From positions 1 to 64,000 of the forward strand of contig CAJLWM010000006.1 of NCBI GenBank assembly GCA_905210415.1: 64,000 bases of DNA. Direction: 5' to 3'. The notes beneath the pieces are model-generated. The model searched no databases and was not told the DNA's origin. It was given only the letters and a program-made list of their open reading frames with translations. This DNA comes from an uncultured Prevotellaceae bacterium. GTDB taxonomy: Bacteria; Bacteroidota; Bacteroidia; Bacteroidales; Muribaculaceae. Positions 46,197-57,000 of the stretch are shown here, piece by piece. The first letter of the stretch is position 1. The number at the start of each line of letters is the position of its first letter. The position numbers and the translations under genes are program-made.

Positions 46197-49100
46197 TTAT
46201 TCGCCGAGAATAATCAACTGAGAAATCTTTGTGCCTGCGCTTTGGCTGTTGGCGATGGCAGTGCCGTAGTATTGATATACGCCAGCAGGAAGTCGTTGAC
46301 CGTTGTTGTCGGTCAAATCCCATTCGCAGGTGTCGTCGGCAGTGGCTTTGCTCCAAACTACTTCGTTTTTCTCGTTTGTGACGAAAATCTTCAGCGTAGG
46401 CGCGCTTGCGAATTTGTGAGTGAACGAGAATGTCACTTTGTCTTTTGCAGGACTATCGCTTGCGGTGAGAGTGGCCTCTACTTGCGATGGCACAACAATG
46501 AAAGTGATAGTCTTGGATGCGCTATTGCCGGCAGCATCGTAAACGGTGATTTTGAGATTGTGCGAGCCTTCGCTGATTCCAACCAAAGGCATATTGATTG
46601 TCATTGACGCACCATCGTTGGCATATCGGGTAAAACCTCGCACACCGTTGTAGTATTCCGTGCCGTCGAGCACCAGAGAGATTTGCTTGCCGATAGTTTG
46701 GCTTTGATTGCTGAGAGCAACGTCGTCGGTAATCTGTGCGTGAAGAGTGAAGTCGGGGGCGACATTCAGGTCGTTGGCAAAAGATGTTTCATCGTTGATG
46801 TACATCTTCTCAATTATAGGCGCTTGATTGTCGATGATAGTTGCTTCGTCGTCTTCGTTGTATTCTGCAAACGAAATGTTGCTTATGCTGCCGTTTTCAA
46901 GAGTCTTGTTGTCGTTGCTGCGAGCGTAGAGTCTAATGAGACCGTTATTGCCATTGGCAGTGCATGTCTTTGGCACGAGCAGAGATGCCGTGAATTTGCC
47001 ATTCTCCACTTTCGCCATGGTTTCGCTCAATAGAGGGCGGTTGTGGTATGCTTGCAGGGTCACGCCGGCATCTTCCACTTCCTTGTAGGGCTCTTGCACA
47101 TCATATAGCGAGATTGTTGCCTCACCATTGAATGTGGTGTCGATGTTGCCATCGGCAGTGCAAACCGATGCTTCGATATTCACTTTGGTCATAGGTTTCA
47201 AAACAGTAGGCGTGTTGGCCTCAATTCCGTTTAAAGTATTTGCCTTGATGTACGACTTAGGGTAGTTTGGCTTGAGCGCAGGGTCGGCAAATAGCGTGTA
47301 GCACATCTTGTTGCGAGAAGGCAGAGTGCCGTAGGCCGATTTTGCAGAAACATAAGCCTCGCCTAAAGTGCGGGTTGAACCGTCGCTTTTGGTTGTAAAT
47401 AGCGCCTTGATGAAGTCGCGGTTGATTTGGTCGTTCTCAGTGGCTTCCACAGTGCGTGTAGAAGTGAGAAGAGCGATACATCCGTGGCCAGGAGTGATAA
47501 TCATATATTCGCCAATACCGCGAGTGTTGCTGTCGTAGTTAGCAATGTCGCAAGCCGCGATACTCATGATTGGCAAGCGGGTGAGCGGAGTGTTCTTAAC
47601 GTCGATGGTCAGCCAAACATACTTTTTAGATAGTGTTGTTGGTCCGCCGTGTCCCATATATGTCATATATAGGGCGCCTTCATTTAAGAAGTCGCTTAAC
47701 TGCAGTTTTGCCGCATAAGTGTTTTTGTTGCCTTTTGCATATACAGGGTTGGCATTTGATTCCACAAGAGTGTATGCTGCAACGTGCAGGCGCTTGATGT
47801 CGAGATCTTTGGCCGTTGTGGTGGCAACGAGATTTTCAAGGTTGGTGGCTTGGAATGTGTGGATGTTGTCATCGCCAAACTCGTCCATGATTATCATCTT
47901 GTTGCGCCAGTTGGAATAGTCTGTGTTATCGATGTAAGACGCGATTTTGTCAACAATGTCGCGTGCTTCTTCTTCGGTGATCACAGGCAAGCGGCCCACG
48001 CCAAGGCATAATTGATCGCTGGTGATGCTTGAGCCGGAATTGTCGCTGAGGAGTGCAAAGTAGTCGTCGGAAACGTAGGTGAGAGAGTTGTTGTAGCCAA
48101 TCACGCTTTGGTAGGTGAGCAAGAAATTGTCGCCCTTGTTGCGAAGAATCTGGCGGTTGTCGAAATAGCCGCCACCAAACATCAACAGATATTTCAATTT
48201 CTGAGGGTCGCGGTCGTAGAACATCTTCAGCATCAAGCGGTAGGCGGTGGCGTCGGGTGTACCAGAAGAAAACTCGTTGAAGATGTCTTCTTGGTCAGCA
48301 ACCAGCACTTGCATACCGTCTTTGTCGCGGTGCAGTTGCGCCAGGCGTTCGGCTTGCTGATGCAGGTTTCTTGGGCATATAATCACGAAATCTGGAGTGG
48401 CTTCGCCGTGCAGATTTTGATTTTTCACTGTTTCGTAGGAATCTATTTCGTATAGCAAGCCATCAGGACGGAATGCTATGAACTCGCCGTTGCCATTGCT
48501 TCCGTAGTAGAAATCTTGAACGGTGATGTTTTCCTCAAGGTCCTCGTCGTATTCCTCTTTCGCTGTGAGGCGCATGCGGGTAGGGTTGTTGCTATCGGTG
48601 ATGTTCCACACTTGAATGTTTTTATCGCCGTCGAGAATGGTGATCTCATCGTATACCGAAAGGTCGTTGAATCCCATGCGCATTTGTGAGCCATTCATGG
48701 AGTTGTCGTGGAAATACGTCAAGATGAAATAGTCGAGATAGGCTTTGCTCAAATTGGCTGGTTCGGCAATTGAGATAGATAGTTTGCCGCTGCTTGAGGC
48801 ATTAAGCGGAGTGATGGCAGCCACAGGAGAAATGGTCTTGTAGATGTCGAAGCCGGCAAGTGTGTTGATGGTGGCTTGGCGGCTTGAGAAAGGCACGCTG
48901 TCGCCATTTAGTTTGCACGAAATGCTTGTTTCGGCGGTAGGTATTGCTCCGATAGCGCATTGCACTGTGATGGTAGAGTCTTCGGCAGGAGCGTTTAGTG
49001 TGTAATCAAATTGTACTGGTTTGCCTTCCGAAGCTGGTATGATAGACTCGCCAAACAATTCGCGTCCTGTGCTGGCGAGGTTTGTGAGTTCGCTTTCGTG

Positions 49101-49610
49101 ATAGGTGTAGTCGAGACTCGTTTTGCGATAATATATTCCGCCAGCCGAAGGGGTAGAGTAATACTTGATTTCGCTGGCGCTCTCATCGTTTTCGGTGAGG
49201 AAATAATATGCTTTGTTGGCATAATGGTTGATAGTGCGGGTGTATGCTGGCATCTTCTTGTTGGTGTTTAGCGTCATCTTCACCAGGCCATTAGCGTAGA
49301 AATATATCTTGTTGTTGCTACGGCCGATAGCCACTTGTTGCAAATCGTCGATGGCATTACCGTCGAGCAATTCCGACATCAGCGAGCCGCCATGACCATA
49401 GACCTTCACTTTGCTTGGGTCGGAAAAACCCATTTCGGCAAGTTGGTCGTATGTGATTTGATACATGCCGCTTTTGGTTAACGCTATTTTCACCCATTTG
49501 CCGCTTGCGAGGCGCGATGTGCTTGCATACTTGTTGCTGCTGAATGCCGAAGCCGCCAGTTGCGAACATAATGCTAAAGCAAGAAATATATATTTATAAG
49601 CCTTTTTCAT
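46197..49610 (-). CDS. porU: T9SS C-terminal signal peptidase PorU
   Basis: 1137 residues, the size of PorU. A C25 (gingipain-type) cysteine protease that removes the C-terminal sorting domain of T9SS cargo and helps attach it to anionic LPS. Signal peptide about 1-22. The N-terminal part holds the usual KWVKIALTKSGMYQITYDQL segment (from about 34). Catalytic His near 653 is in YMGHGGP and Cys near 687 in IAACDIA. The C-terminal region has FlgD-like and sorting-domain-like strands ending SQLIILGE. Being next to porV supports this copy as the true PorU. Confidence 0.94.
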   Translation of the reverse strand: MKKAYKYIFLALALCSQLAASAFSSNKYASTSRLASGKWVKIALTKSGMYQITYDQLAEMGFSDPSKVKVYGHGGSLMSELLDGNAIDDLQQVAIGRSNNKIYFYANGLVKMTLNTNKKMPAYTRTINHYANKAYYFLTENDESASEIKYYSTPSAGGIYYRKTSLDYTYHESELTNLASTGRELFGESIIPASEGKPVQFDYTLNAPAEDSTITVQCAIGAIPTAETSISCKLNGDSVPFSSRQATINTLAGFDIYKTISPVAAITPLNASSSGKLSISIAEPANLSKAYLDYFILTYFHDNSMNGSQMRMGFNDLSVYDEITILDGDKNIQVWNITDSNNPTRMRLTAKEEYDEDLEENITVQDFYYGSNGNGEFIAFRPDGLLYEIDSYETVKNQNLHGEATPDFVIICPRNLHQQAERLAQLHRDKDGMQVLVADQEDIFNEFSSGTPDATAYRLMLKMFYDRDPQKLKYLLMFGGGYFDNRQILRNKGDNFLLTYQSVIGYNNSLTYVSDDYFALLSDNSGSSITSDQLCLGVGRLPVITEEEARDIVDKIASYIDNTDYSNWRNKMIIMDEFGDDNIHTFQATNLENLVATTTAKDLDIKRLHVAAYTLVESNANPVYAKGNKNTYAAKLQLSDFLNEGALYMTYMGHGGPTTLSKKYVWLTIDVKNTPLTRLPIMSIAACDIANYDSNTRGIGEYMIITPGHGCIALLTSTRTVEATENDQINRDFIKALFTTKSDGSTRTLGEAYVSAKSAYGTLPSRNKMCYTLFADPALKPNYPKSYIKANTLNGIEANTPTVLKPMTKVNIEASVCTADGNIDTTFNGEATISLYDVQEPYKEVEDAGVTLQAYHNRPLLSETMAKVENGKFTASLLVPKTCTANGNNGLIRLYARSNDNKTLENGSISNISFAEYNEDDEATIIDNQAPIIEKMYINDETSFANDLNVAPDFTLHAQITDDVALSNQSQTIGKQISLVLDGTEYYNGVRGFTRYANDGASMTINMPLVGISEGSHNLKITVYDAAGNSASKTITFIVVPSQVEATLTASDSPAKDKVTFSFTHKFASAPTLKIFVTNEKNEVVWSKATADDTCEWDLTDNNGQRLPAGVYQYYGTAIANSQSAGTKISQLIILGE

Positions 49611-49666
49611 AGATCTTAATTTTCCAGTTTTTTATGGTTGTCTAAATATAATTGTGGTAGGGTTTG

Positions 49667-50227
49667 TCACTTGATTTTGATATCAAGCACGTTTTCTCCG
49701 TTGATTGAGCCTGTTAGATGTTGTCCGATAGCCAGTGGTGTGGAGTTGTCGCCAAAACCGGTGTAGATGATGTCGCCGATTTTCAATGTGAAGTATTTGC
49801 TCACATATTCTATGATTTCATCAATGTGGCATGCCATTTGGCTTGACTGGTATGTGGTGACGATGTCGCCGTTGGCGAGCGATGCGTTGATTTCGTTGAG
49901 GTCGCTGATTTGCTCTATTGGGAGGAAATCGCCAATCATGGCTGCGCCGTCGAATGCTTTGGCTATGGCATTGTCAGCTATGCCGCAGGCAGTGACGGTG
50001 GCGCCCACTGTGACGGCGTCAACATATCGGTGGGCAAATCGGCGTGCGATGTTTTTGCCAAGTCGCCCGATGCGAATCACAAGGTGAGTGTGATATGTGA
50101 ATTCTAGAGCAAACTCAGGAAGGAACCATGGCTTGCCGCTTTTTGCGAGCGAAGAGTCGGCCATAAGGTATACCTTGCCATCAAATTGCTGAGGCTCGTA
50201 GTTATCGTAGAGTGCTATTATTTTCAT
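49667..50227 (-). CDS. Fumarylacetoacetate hydrolase family protein
   Basis: 186 residues, a short FAH-fold protein, compared with about 200-280 in better-known members. Typical pieces are LVIRIGRLGKNIARRFAHRYVDAVTVGATVTA and the TGFGDNSTPLAIGQHLTGSINGENVL end. Family enzymes hydrolyse or decarboxylate acyl-pyruvates in a metal-dependent way; the substrate here is unknown. It sits between rex and porU on the same strand, 73 and 57 bases away. Confidence 0.85.
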   Translation of the reverse strand: MKIIALYDNYEPQQFDGKVYLMADSSLAKSGKPWFLPEFALEFTYHTHLVIRIGRLGKNIARRFAHRYVDAVTVGATVTACGIADNAIAKAFDGAAMIGDFLPIEQISDLNEINASLANGDIVTTYQSSQMACHIDEIIEYVSKYFTLKIGDIIYTGFGDNSTPLAIGQHLTGSINGENVLDIKIK

Positions 50228-50299
50228 TTTATAATATGATATATCGTAGTTATAAGTATAAAAAGCGTGAAGATTGATATCGGTGACGACACAATGCGG

Positions 50300-50962
50300 T
50301 TAGCCGTTAGAATTGTTTTCATCCATACGGTTGTACATCAGCGCCAAGTGTGCATATATTGATGTGTTCTGCACCACGATTTTTTCGTTTGGCTTTATGC
50401 GGAAAGGCGTGAAATTCCAGATTGCGGTAATGCCAGAGTCGATAATCTTGTCGGTGACTTGTTGCGCATATTCTACAGGTACAGCAAGCACGGCAATCGA
50501 TGCTTTAAGCATTTTTTGCTGTTCGGCAAGTTTGTCGATGTGAAACACGTGTATGCCGTTGAGTGATTTGCCCACGATGTTAGGGTCGATGTCGAAGCCG
50601 GCCACAATGTTTAGCCCGTATTGCATCAGACCGCAGTCTTGCAGAAGCGCGCCGCCAAGGCTGCCAACGCCAATCATAAATGCATTGTGGCTTTTCTTGA
50701 AACCGAGGAAATCGGTCAATTGTTTTTCGAGTTGAGCCACCTCATAACCAATGCGTGTCTTACCTTTTATGTTGATGAAAGATAGGTCTTTAGCTATTTG
50801 TGATGCGTCGACGCAAATCTCCTTTGATATTTGAGTTGATGACACAAATTCCACACCTTTGTTTTTCAATTGGGCGACATAAGCCAAATACCAGGGCAGC
50901 CGCCGGAGCGTAGGCTCTGGTAGTAACGATTTTGCTATATGGTTTGTGTCGGTCTTCTGCAT
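50300..50962 (-). CDS. rex: Redox-sensing transcriptional repressor Rex
   Basis: 220 residues. Rex senses the NADH/NAD+ ratio and releases DNA when NADH is high, de-repressing fermentative and respiratory genes. A winged-helix DNA-binding domain (about 15-80, with LPWYLAYVAQLKNKG) precedes a Rossmann domain with GVGSLGGALL (about 97-106). The C-terminal swapped helix carries NTSIYAHLALMYNRM. A possible promoter has TATCTTTG at 51032-51025 (minus). Nqr is a plausible target in this window. Confidence 0.95.
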   Translation of the reverse strand: MQKTDTNHIAKSLLPEPTLRRLPWYLAYVAQLKNKGVEFVSSTQISKEICVDASQIAKDLSFINIKGKTRIGYEVAQLEKQLTDFLGFKKSHNAFMIGVGSLGGALLQDCGLMQYGLNIVAGFDIDPNIVGKSLNGIHVFHIDKLAEQQKMLKASIAVLAVPVEYAQQVTDKIIDSGITAIWNFTPFRIKPNEKIVVQNTSIYAHLALMYNRMDENNSNG

Positions 50963-51119
50963 TGGTCAATGAAACAAATTCATATGATGATAACCTATGA
51001 TGGTGATAGGCTATAAACATTACGCAAAGATAAAAAAAAATTATGTAAAATGTGCTGATAACCGTTGATTTTTCGAGCGCTGCACGGTTGACAACGAATG
51101 GCTTGGTCAGGAAATACAG

Positions 51120-51157
51120 TAAGGGCTGTGCCAGAATGTGATGTGGCACAGCCCTTA
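51120..51157 (-). terminator. Terminator after the GH84 gene
   Basis: Arms of 14 bases (51120-51133 and 51144-51157) include AAGGGCTGTGCC and GGCACAGCCCTT. The T tract is weak (TATTT). Confidence 0.75.
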
Positions 51158-51178
51158 GGAGTATTTATTGATGATGTG

Positions 51179-53745
51179 TTACTTAGCAGGTGTCACCTCA
51201 TATAATTCGATTTTGCCATCAACCTTAATCGTACGAGCTCCGTTGGCAACAGCGATTTTGATGAATGGGCTTGCAACTTCTTGCTTTTCAATCATGTTGC
51301 CCTTGACGTCGAGTTGCGAGATTACAACTGGCGCTCCAGGGTTCAATTTAGCAAGAATTGTGTATCCTTTGTACCGGCAGGAATGGTGAACGACAATGCG
51401 CCAGTGTTGGTGTAAGATGTGCCGGGGTGATTGTCGAAAGCCTTCAGGGCAGCGTTTGCATCGTCGGCGATGATGCTGAAGTTGAGGGCTGCCTGCTTTG
51501 GAGGGTTAACTTCGAATATTCGCACAGCCACCCAGTTGGTCTTCTCAGAAGGTAATTTGCGTACACGCACATAGCGAGCTTTCACTGATTCGCCTTGCCA
51601 GTGGATGTCGTATTGCTTCTGCATGTTGGCGATAAGGGTATTCCATGCTTTGCCATCGGTGGAGTATTCAAGGCAGGCGTGGTCGAAATAGTCGACGTCG
51701 TCGATAGAGTTGCGGCCTTGTTGTATGTTTATTTCCCAAACGTCTTTCACAGAGCCGAGGTCAGCGCCAAACCATTCGCCACCTTCGCGGCTTTGAGCCT
51801 TGCCAGAGTGATAATATGTGGCTGTGTCTCCATCAAACATCAGTTTGCTTTGTGTGGTGCGAAGGGTAGGGAACGAACCTACGCCCTTGAGCGTTGTAGG
51901 TTGTTGAGATGTAAGGGTATGGAAGAATTTGTCGGCGAGGCGATCCATGGTGTTTTCGTAGAATGGTTGAAGCTTCATAGTGCCACACTTGTGCGCTTCG
52001 TATGCCTTTTGCTCGTCGGTAGACATTTTGTTGCTCACATATTTTTCCCAGAATGCAGCGAAATCGCCGTTGTCATACAGCTTGATTAATTCAAGCGCAG
52101 CCAAACCTCTTTTGCCGAGCATGGTGAATTGCTCTAGCCATGGCACCAATTCCTTGAGAAGTAGTTGATTTGTGCAATCTTTCTTCATTGTGGCTTCAAC
52201 GCGCGACACTTTTTCAAATTCTTTCTTCAGGGCGTCGTATTGGGCTGGGGTGTAGTTGTCGATATCAAAAGTGGTAGTTTCCCAAGATTCGTCGCGACGG
52301 TAGCCGGTCTCGGTGTCGCAAGAGTGAATTGCGAAGGTGCGATAAGCGTCGTGAGCCTCAGGAGTGAGTTCGTATAAGCCGCGTTCCCAGTTGTCGAGGG
52401 CATTGTATTTTGCGATGTTCCAAGCATAGTCGGCCACGCCATAGAGGGCGAGTTTTGATGCTTCGCCGTGCTCCATAGGGTTGCTCACAAGTCCGCAGAG
52501 GTCGTTGGCAGACAGGGTAGTGTCGAGACCGTAAGTAGGACCTTGCATAATAATGTGGCGAGCATAGTCGGTAACAGGGAAGTTCCACCAATAGTAACCT
52601 GGGCGCTTGATGCGGCTATTGAGCCAGTTCATAGTGTCGGCGGTGAGGTCGCTGCAAACCACATCGCCAGTCCAGAACACTTTGATGGAAGGAAGCAGAG
52701 TGTTGCCGTAGATTGCCAAACTGCCTTGAGGAGTAGGGTTTGCCCAAAGGCGAGAGTAGTCGGTAGGGCATACGGTGAGGCCTGCCACGTCGCCCTTTGC
52801 CTCAACGAAATCTTTGGTGAGACGGTTGAGCAGGTCAACTTGCTTCACAGGATTGGTGCCTTCGCCCGAGATGTCGTCGAAGAAGATAGCGAAAGAACGC
52901 ACGCCAAGGTCGTACATCATATTGAATTTGTTCACGAGGTTCTTATAGTCTTCCTCGTTCCACTTGATGTCTTGTCCTGGGTGGATAGCCCACACGAAGT
53001 CAACGTAGTTGCGGCGACAAGCATCAACGAGCTCCTTGATTTGTCTGGCTTCTTTTTCTGGATAAGGCAAGCGCCAATTAGGGCAGCTGTGATATGGGTC
53101 GTCTTTAGGGCCGTAGAGATAGGTGCACATCTTGAATTTTCCGTAGAAATCGATGAGTGACAATCTCACCTCATGCGACCAAGGGGTTCCATAGAAACCT
53201 TCTACAACGCCGCGGTTGGGCAGGTCGGCAAAGTCGTTGATAGTCATATAAGGGATGTTGCCGTCTTTGGCAATCTCGGAAGTCAAAATCTGGCGGAGAG
53301 TCTGTATGCCATAGAAAGCGCCACGCTCGTCATAGCCAATGATGCTCGCGCCTTTTTTGTTGATTGTGAGAGCATAGGCACCCGATGAGGCTTTCACGTT
53401 GGCTTTACGAGCCGCTTTTCCGCCGAAATCGATGGTGAGGCGACAGCCCTTAGCGTTTTGTTTAATGCCTGCTTGAACGAGGTGTTGAGAGAATTTTTTT
53501 TGGCTGTCCTTGATGCTAAAGCCTTGCGAAGCGTTGAGGCGATCGGTTTGCGATACTTCTATTTGTTGTGGAGTAGGGTTGATCACCAAGCCGTGATGAT
53601 CAATCTTTTTGCCTGATACGGGCAGCACGTCCTGCTTCTCAGAGCGTTGTGAGTTTAAGTCGAAGTCGTTGTCTTGCGCGCTTGCGCTTGGCGACAGCAT
53701 CATGCCGGCAACCAATAACGACCATAGGAAATAGATTTTGTTCAT
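51179..53745 (-). CDS. GH84 beta-N-acetylglucosaminidase with apparent 3' frameshift
   Basis: A secreted glycoside hydrolase of family 84 (O-GlcNAcase/hexosaminidase class). Signal peptide about 1-23; GH20-like N-terminal domain (to about 180), then the catalytic barrel with GVVEGFYGTPWSHE and catalytic Asp290-Asp291 (FFDDI). A helical bundle and an F5/8C-type sugar-binding domain (about 650-745) follow. The single-frame ORF stops at 51343. From 51370-51368 a one-base shift opens a frame of about 60 codons (GYTILAKLNPGAPVVISQ ... YEVTPAK) to a stop at 51181-51179, the expected end of the C-terminal domain. It is therefore a frameshifted gene, a sequencing indel or real decay. Confidence 0.9.
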
Positions 53746-54001
53746 GAATTGAATTTTTGTTTATGGTTATATTTTTTGTTTCTGGTTATAGGAAAAAGAG
53801 GTATTCGTGAATTATTTGTGAAAGTTATGAAAAAAAATGCTTGTGGGCAAATGATGGATAAAAAAGACTGTGTAAGAGACTGAAAATTTGCAATAATTAA
53901 GGTATATTTGCGTTTAGAATATGATAAAATGTATAGTGGCGCGAGTGCGTTGCTATGATTCTTGTATAAGAAAACAATCTAAAACGGAAAAGTAGATTTT
54001 T
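53746..54001. other. Divergent intergenic region
   Basis: 256 AT-rich bases between GH84 and the PorU-like gene. TATATTTG at 53903-53910 is a good plus-strand -7 box, but no clear -33 box lies 19-21 bases upstream. Confidence 0.4.
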
Positions 54002-57000
54002 ATGACGAACAGATATATATTGCGACATGCGGTGCTGATGTTTTTTGCATTGGCCTATGGAGCATGCTGCATGGCATTTGATACGAGCATATATGCCGAG
54101 CAATCGCGCTTGGCCCAAGGCAAATGGGTGAAGATAAAAGTGTCGGAGTCGGGTGTGTATAAAATCACGCAGAGCGATGCCCGCAAGTGGGGCTTTTCCG
54201 ACATCAGCAAATTGAGAATCTATGGTTATGGCGGTGCGCCAATACCGGAAGTGCTCACACGCAGCGCCTATGTGGATGATGTGCCACAGGTGCAGGTGCT
54301 GCGCGACAAGAACGCGATATACTTCTATGCTCAAGGCCCAATTACATGGAAGGCCGGACGAAACATTACGTATCAGCAGGTGCAGCATCCTTATTCCACT
54401 GCAGGATATTATTTTCTTTCGGAAGAAGCTGATGAGGCTGATGTTGAAATCGTAAAAGCGACCAATGAGATAAGCGCAAGTGGCGATGTGGTGAAGACAT
54501 TTACCGATCGCTTGTATCACGAAAAGGAATTGATGACTGCCAGCGAGAGCGGACGTCAGTTGCTGGGCGAGGATTTCCGATTTAATTCCAACCAGACATT
54601 TAAATTTAAGATACCTGATTATGTGTCGGGTAGCGATGTGAATGTGCTCACAAGTTTCGGCGCACATAGTCAAGGTGGAGGCGCAAGCCGATTGTCGTTT
54701 AAGTATAATGGCACTCAGCTTGGCGCTAATAGTAAAAGCGATATGATAGACGAGGTGAACAGTCAGTATACACACATAGTGATGACAAGTTCACTGAAGA
54801 CTTTCAGCCTGAATAATACCGACAATTTCTCTTATAGCATTGGATTGCAGTATGGTGGCACATTGAGTGTTGCCCGCCTCGACTATATCACGGTGAATTA
54901 TCTGCGTCAGTTGAAGCTGGTGAATGGCAAGTTGTCGTTTAGATACAATGCCAGCAAGCCGGTGGCGCTGTGTATGGACGGTGCAACTGACAACACGATG
55001 GTGTGGGACGTGACGGATGTGAAAAACATCTATGCGATGAACCTGACTAAGACCGACGATGGCGTGGCGTTTGCACCATGTGCAATGGGCGAGCGCGAAT
55101 ATGTGGCATTCGACACCAGCGTATCGCTGCCAACGCCAGAATATGTGGGCGTGGTGAAAAACCAGAATGTTCATGGCGAGCAGGTGCCAGACATGATAAT
55201 AATCTCGCCTAAGGAATTCGTTGCTCAGGCTCGCCGAGTGGCTTCGTTGCACGAAACCAACGACGGAATGCGAGTGCTTGTGCTTGACAGCGAAACAGTC
55301 TACAACGAGTTTTCGTCGGGTATGCCAGATGCTATGTCGTATAGAAACCTTTGCAAGATGTTCTACGATCGTGGAATCGATAGCGAGGGTCATAAACTGA
55401 AATATTTGTTGCTTTTCGGTCGTGGAACTTACGACAATCGTCAGTTGACAGATGTGGTGAGGGCTAATAGTTACCCAATGCTGCTCACATATCAGAGTGA
55501 AGAAAGTTCTAATGAATACACCTCGTATACTGCCGATGATTTGTTTGTGTTCCTTGAGGATAATGCCGGTGGTAATATCGTGAATGCAAAACTGTCGATT
55601 GCAGTAGGCCGAATGCCAGTGAAAAGTGTTGAAGAAGCCCGAACTGTGGTTGATAAGTTATATAAGTATGTCAATGGCGTGGATTATGGCGCATGGAAGA
55701 GTGTTGCCACAATCGTTGCCGACGACCAAAACAACTCTGAGCACGTGCGCCAGGCAGAATCTGTGATTAAACTGTATTCTGAGAATGGCGCGGCTGATAT
55801 GCAATTCAATAAGATTTACATTGATGCCTACGACAACGCAAGTAGCGGCGGTTCGCGCGTGTGTCAAGTGGGTCGCGATAAGCTGTATAAGCAGTTTGAC
55901 GAAGGTATGATGTGGCTTGGATATATTGGCCACGCCAACCCTACTAGTTGGACCGGCGAACACTTGCTCACATGGTATGATATCAACAATTTCTATAATA
56001 AGCGCTGGCCATTCTTGTTTGCAGCCACATGCGAGTTTTCGCGATTTGATGCCGATGCGGTGTCGGGTGGTGAAATCATGTATCTCAACGGCAATGGCGG
56101 TGTGATAGCAGAATTGTCGGCCACACGCATTGCTTATATCCCAAATAATGGCACGCTTAACGATGCTATTGCCAAATATGCATTCTCGCACGACGCCGAT
56201 GGCAAGCGATATACTATCGGAGAATTTGTGCGTAGGGGCAAGAACGACGTTGTTGACGACAACCGACTGAGATATACACTGTTTGGCGACCCTGCTATGC
56301 GCCTGCGTATGCCAGAATATAAGGTGAGATTGGAGGCAATCAATGGCCATGCCATCGACGATAATCTGCCAACATTCCAAGCGCGCCAAACGCTCACATT
56401 CTCAGGCTCGATTGTTGATGGAAGCGGCGCTGAGGTGACCGACTTTAATGGCAATATCGTGTCGACCCTCTATGATGCCGAACAGAGCGTGGTGACACTT
56501 GGTTATGGCGAAGACGGTTCGCAATATCCATTCCAAGACCGCTCAAACAAGTTGGCATTGGTGACCGATTCGGTGAAAAACGGAAAATTCTCGGTGAAGG
56601 TGACTATCCCAAGCGAATTGTCGGCTTCGTCGTTCGACAACTATAGCCCGGCCCGTATGTGCATGTATGCCTATTGTGCGGCATCGGGGGCAGAAGCAGT
56701 GGGTAGCAACGACGAGTTTTATATCTATGGCTATGACGAGACTATAGAAACCGATAGTGATGGCCCGGAAATCCGCAGTTTTGCTCTTAACAGCGAGAAC
56801 TTTAAGGATGGTGACAACGTGAATGAGTCGCCACTCGTGATAGCAAGCATATTTGACAAAGACGGTATCAACTTCTCTTCGGGCGGCATTGGCCACGACA
56901 TCACATTGCAATTGGATGGTAAGGAAACCCACAGCGATGTGTCGTCGTATTTCACCCCGGTCTACGACAAGGACGGCAATGCCGGCACAATATCTTATCC

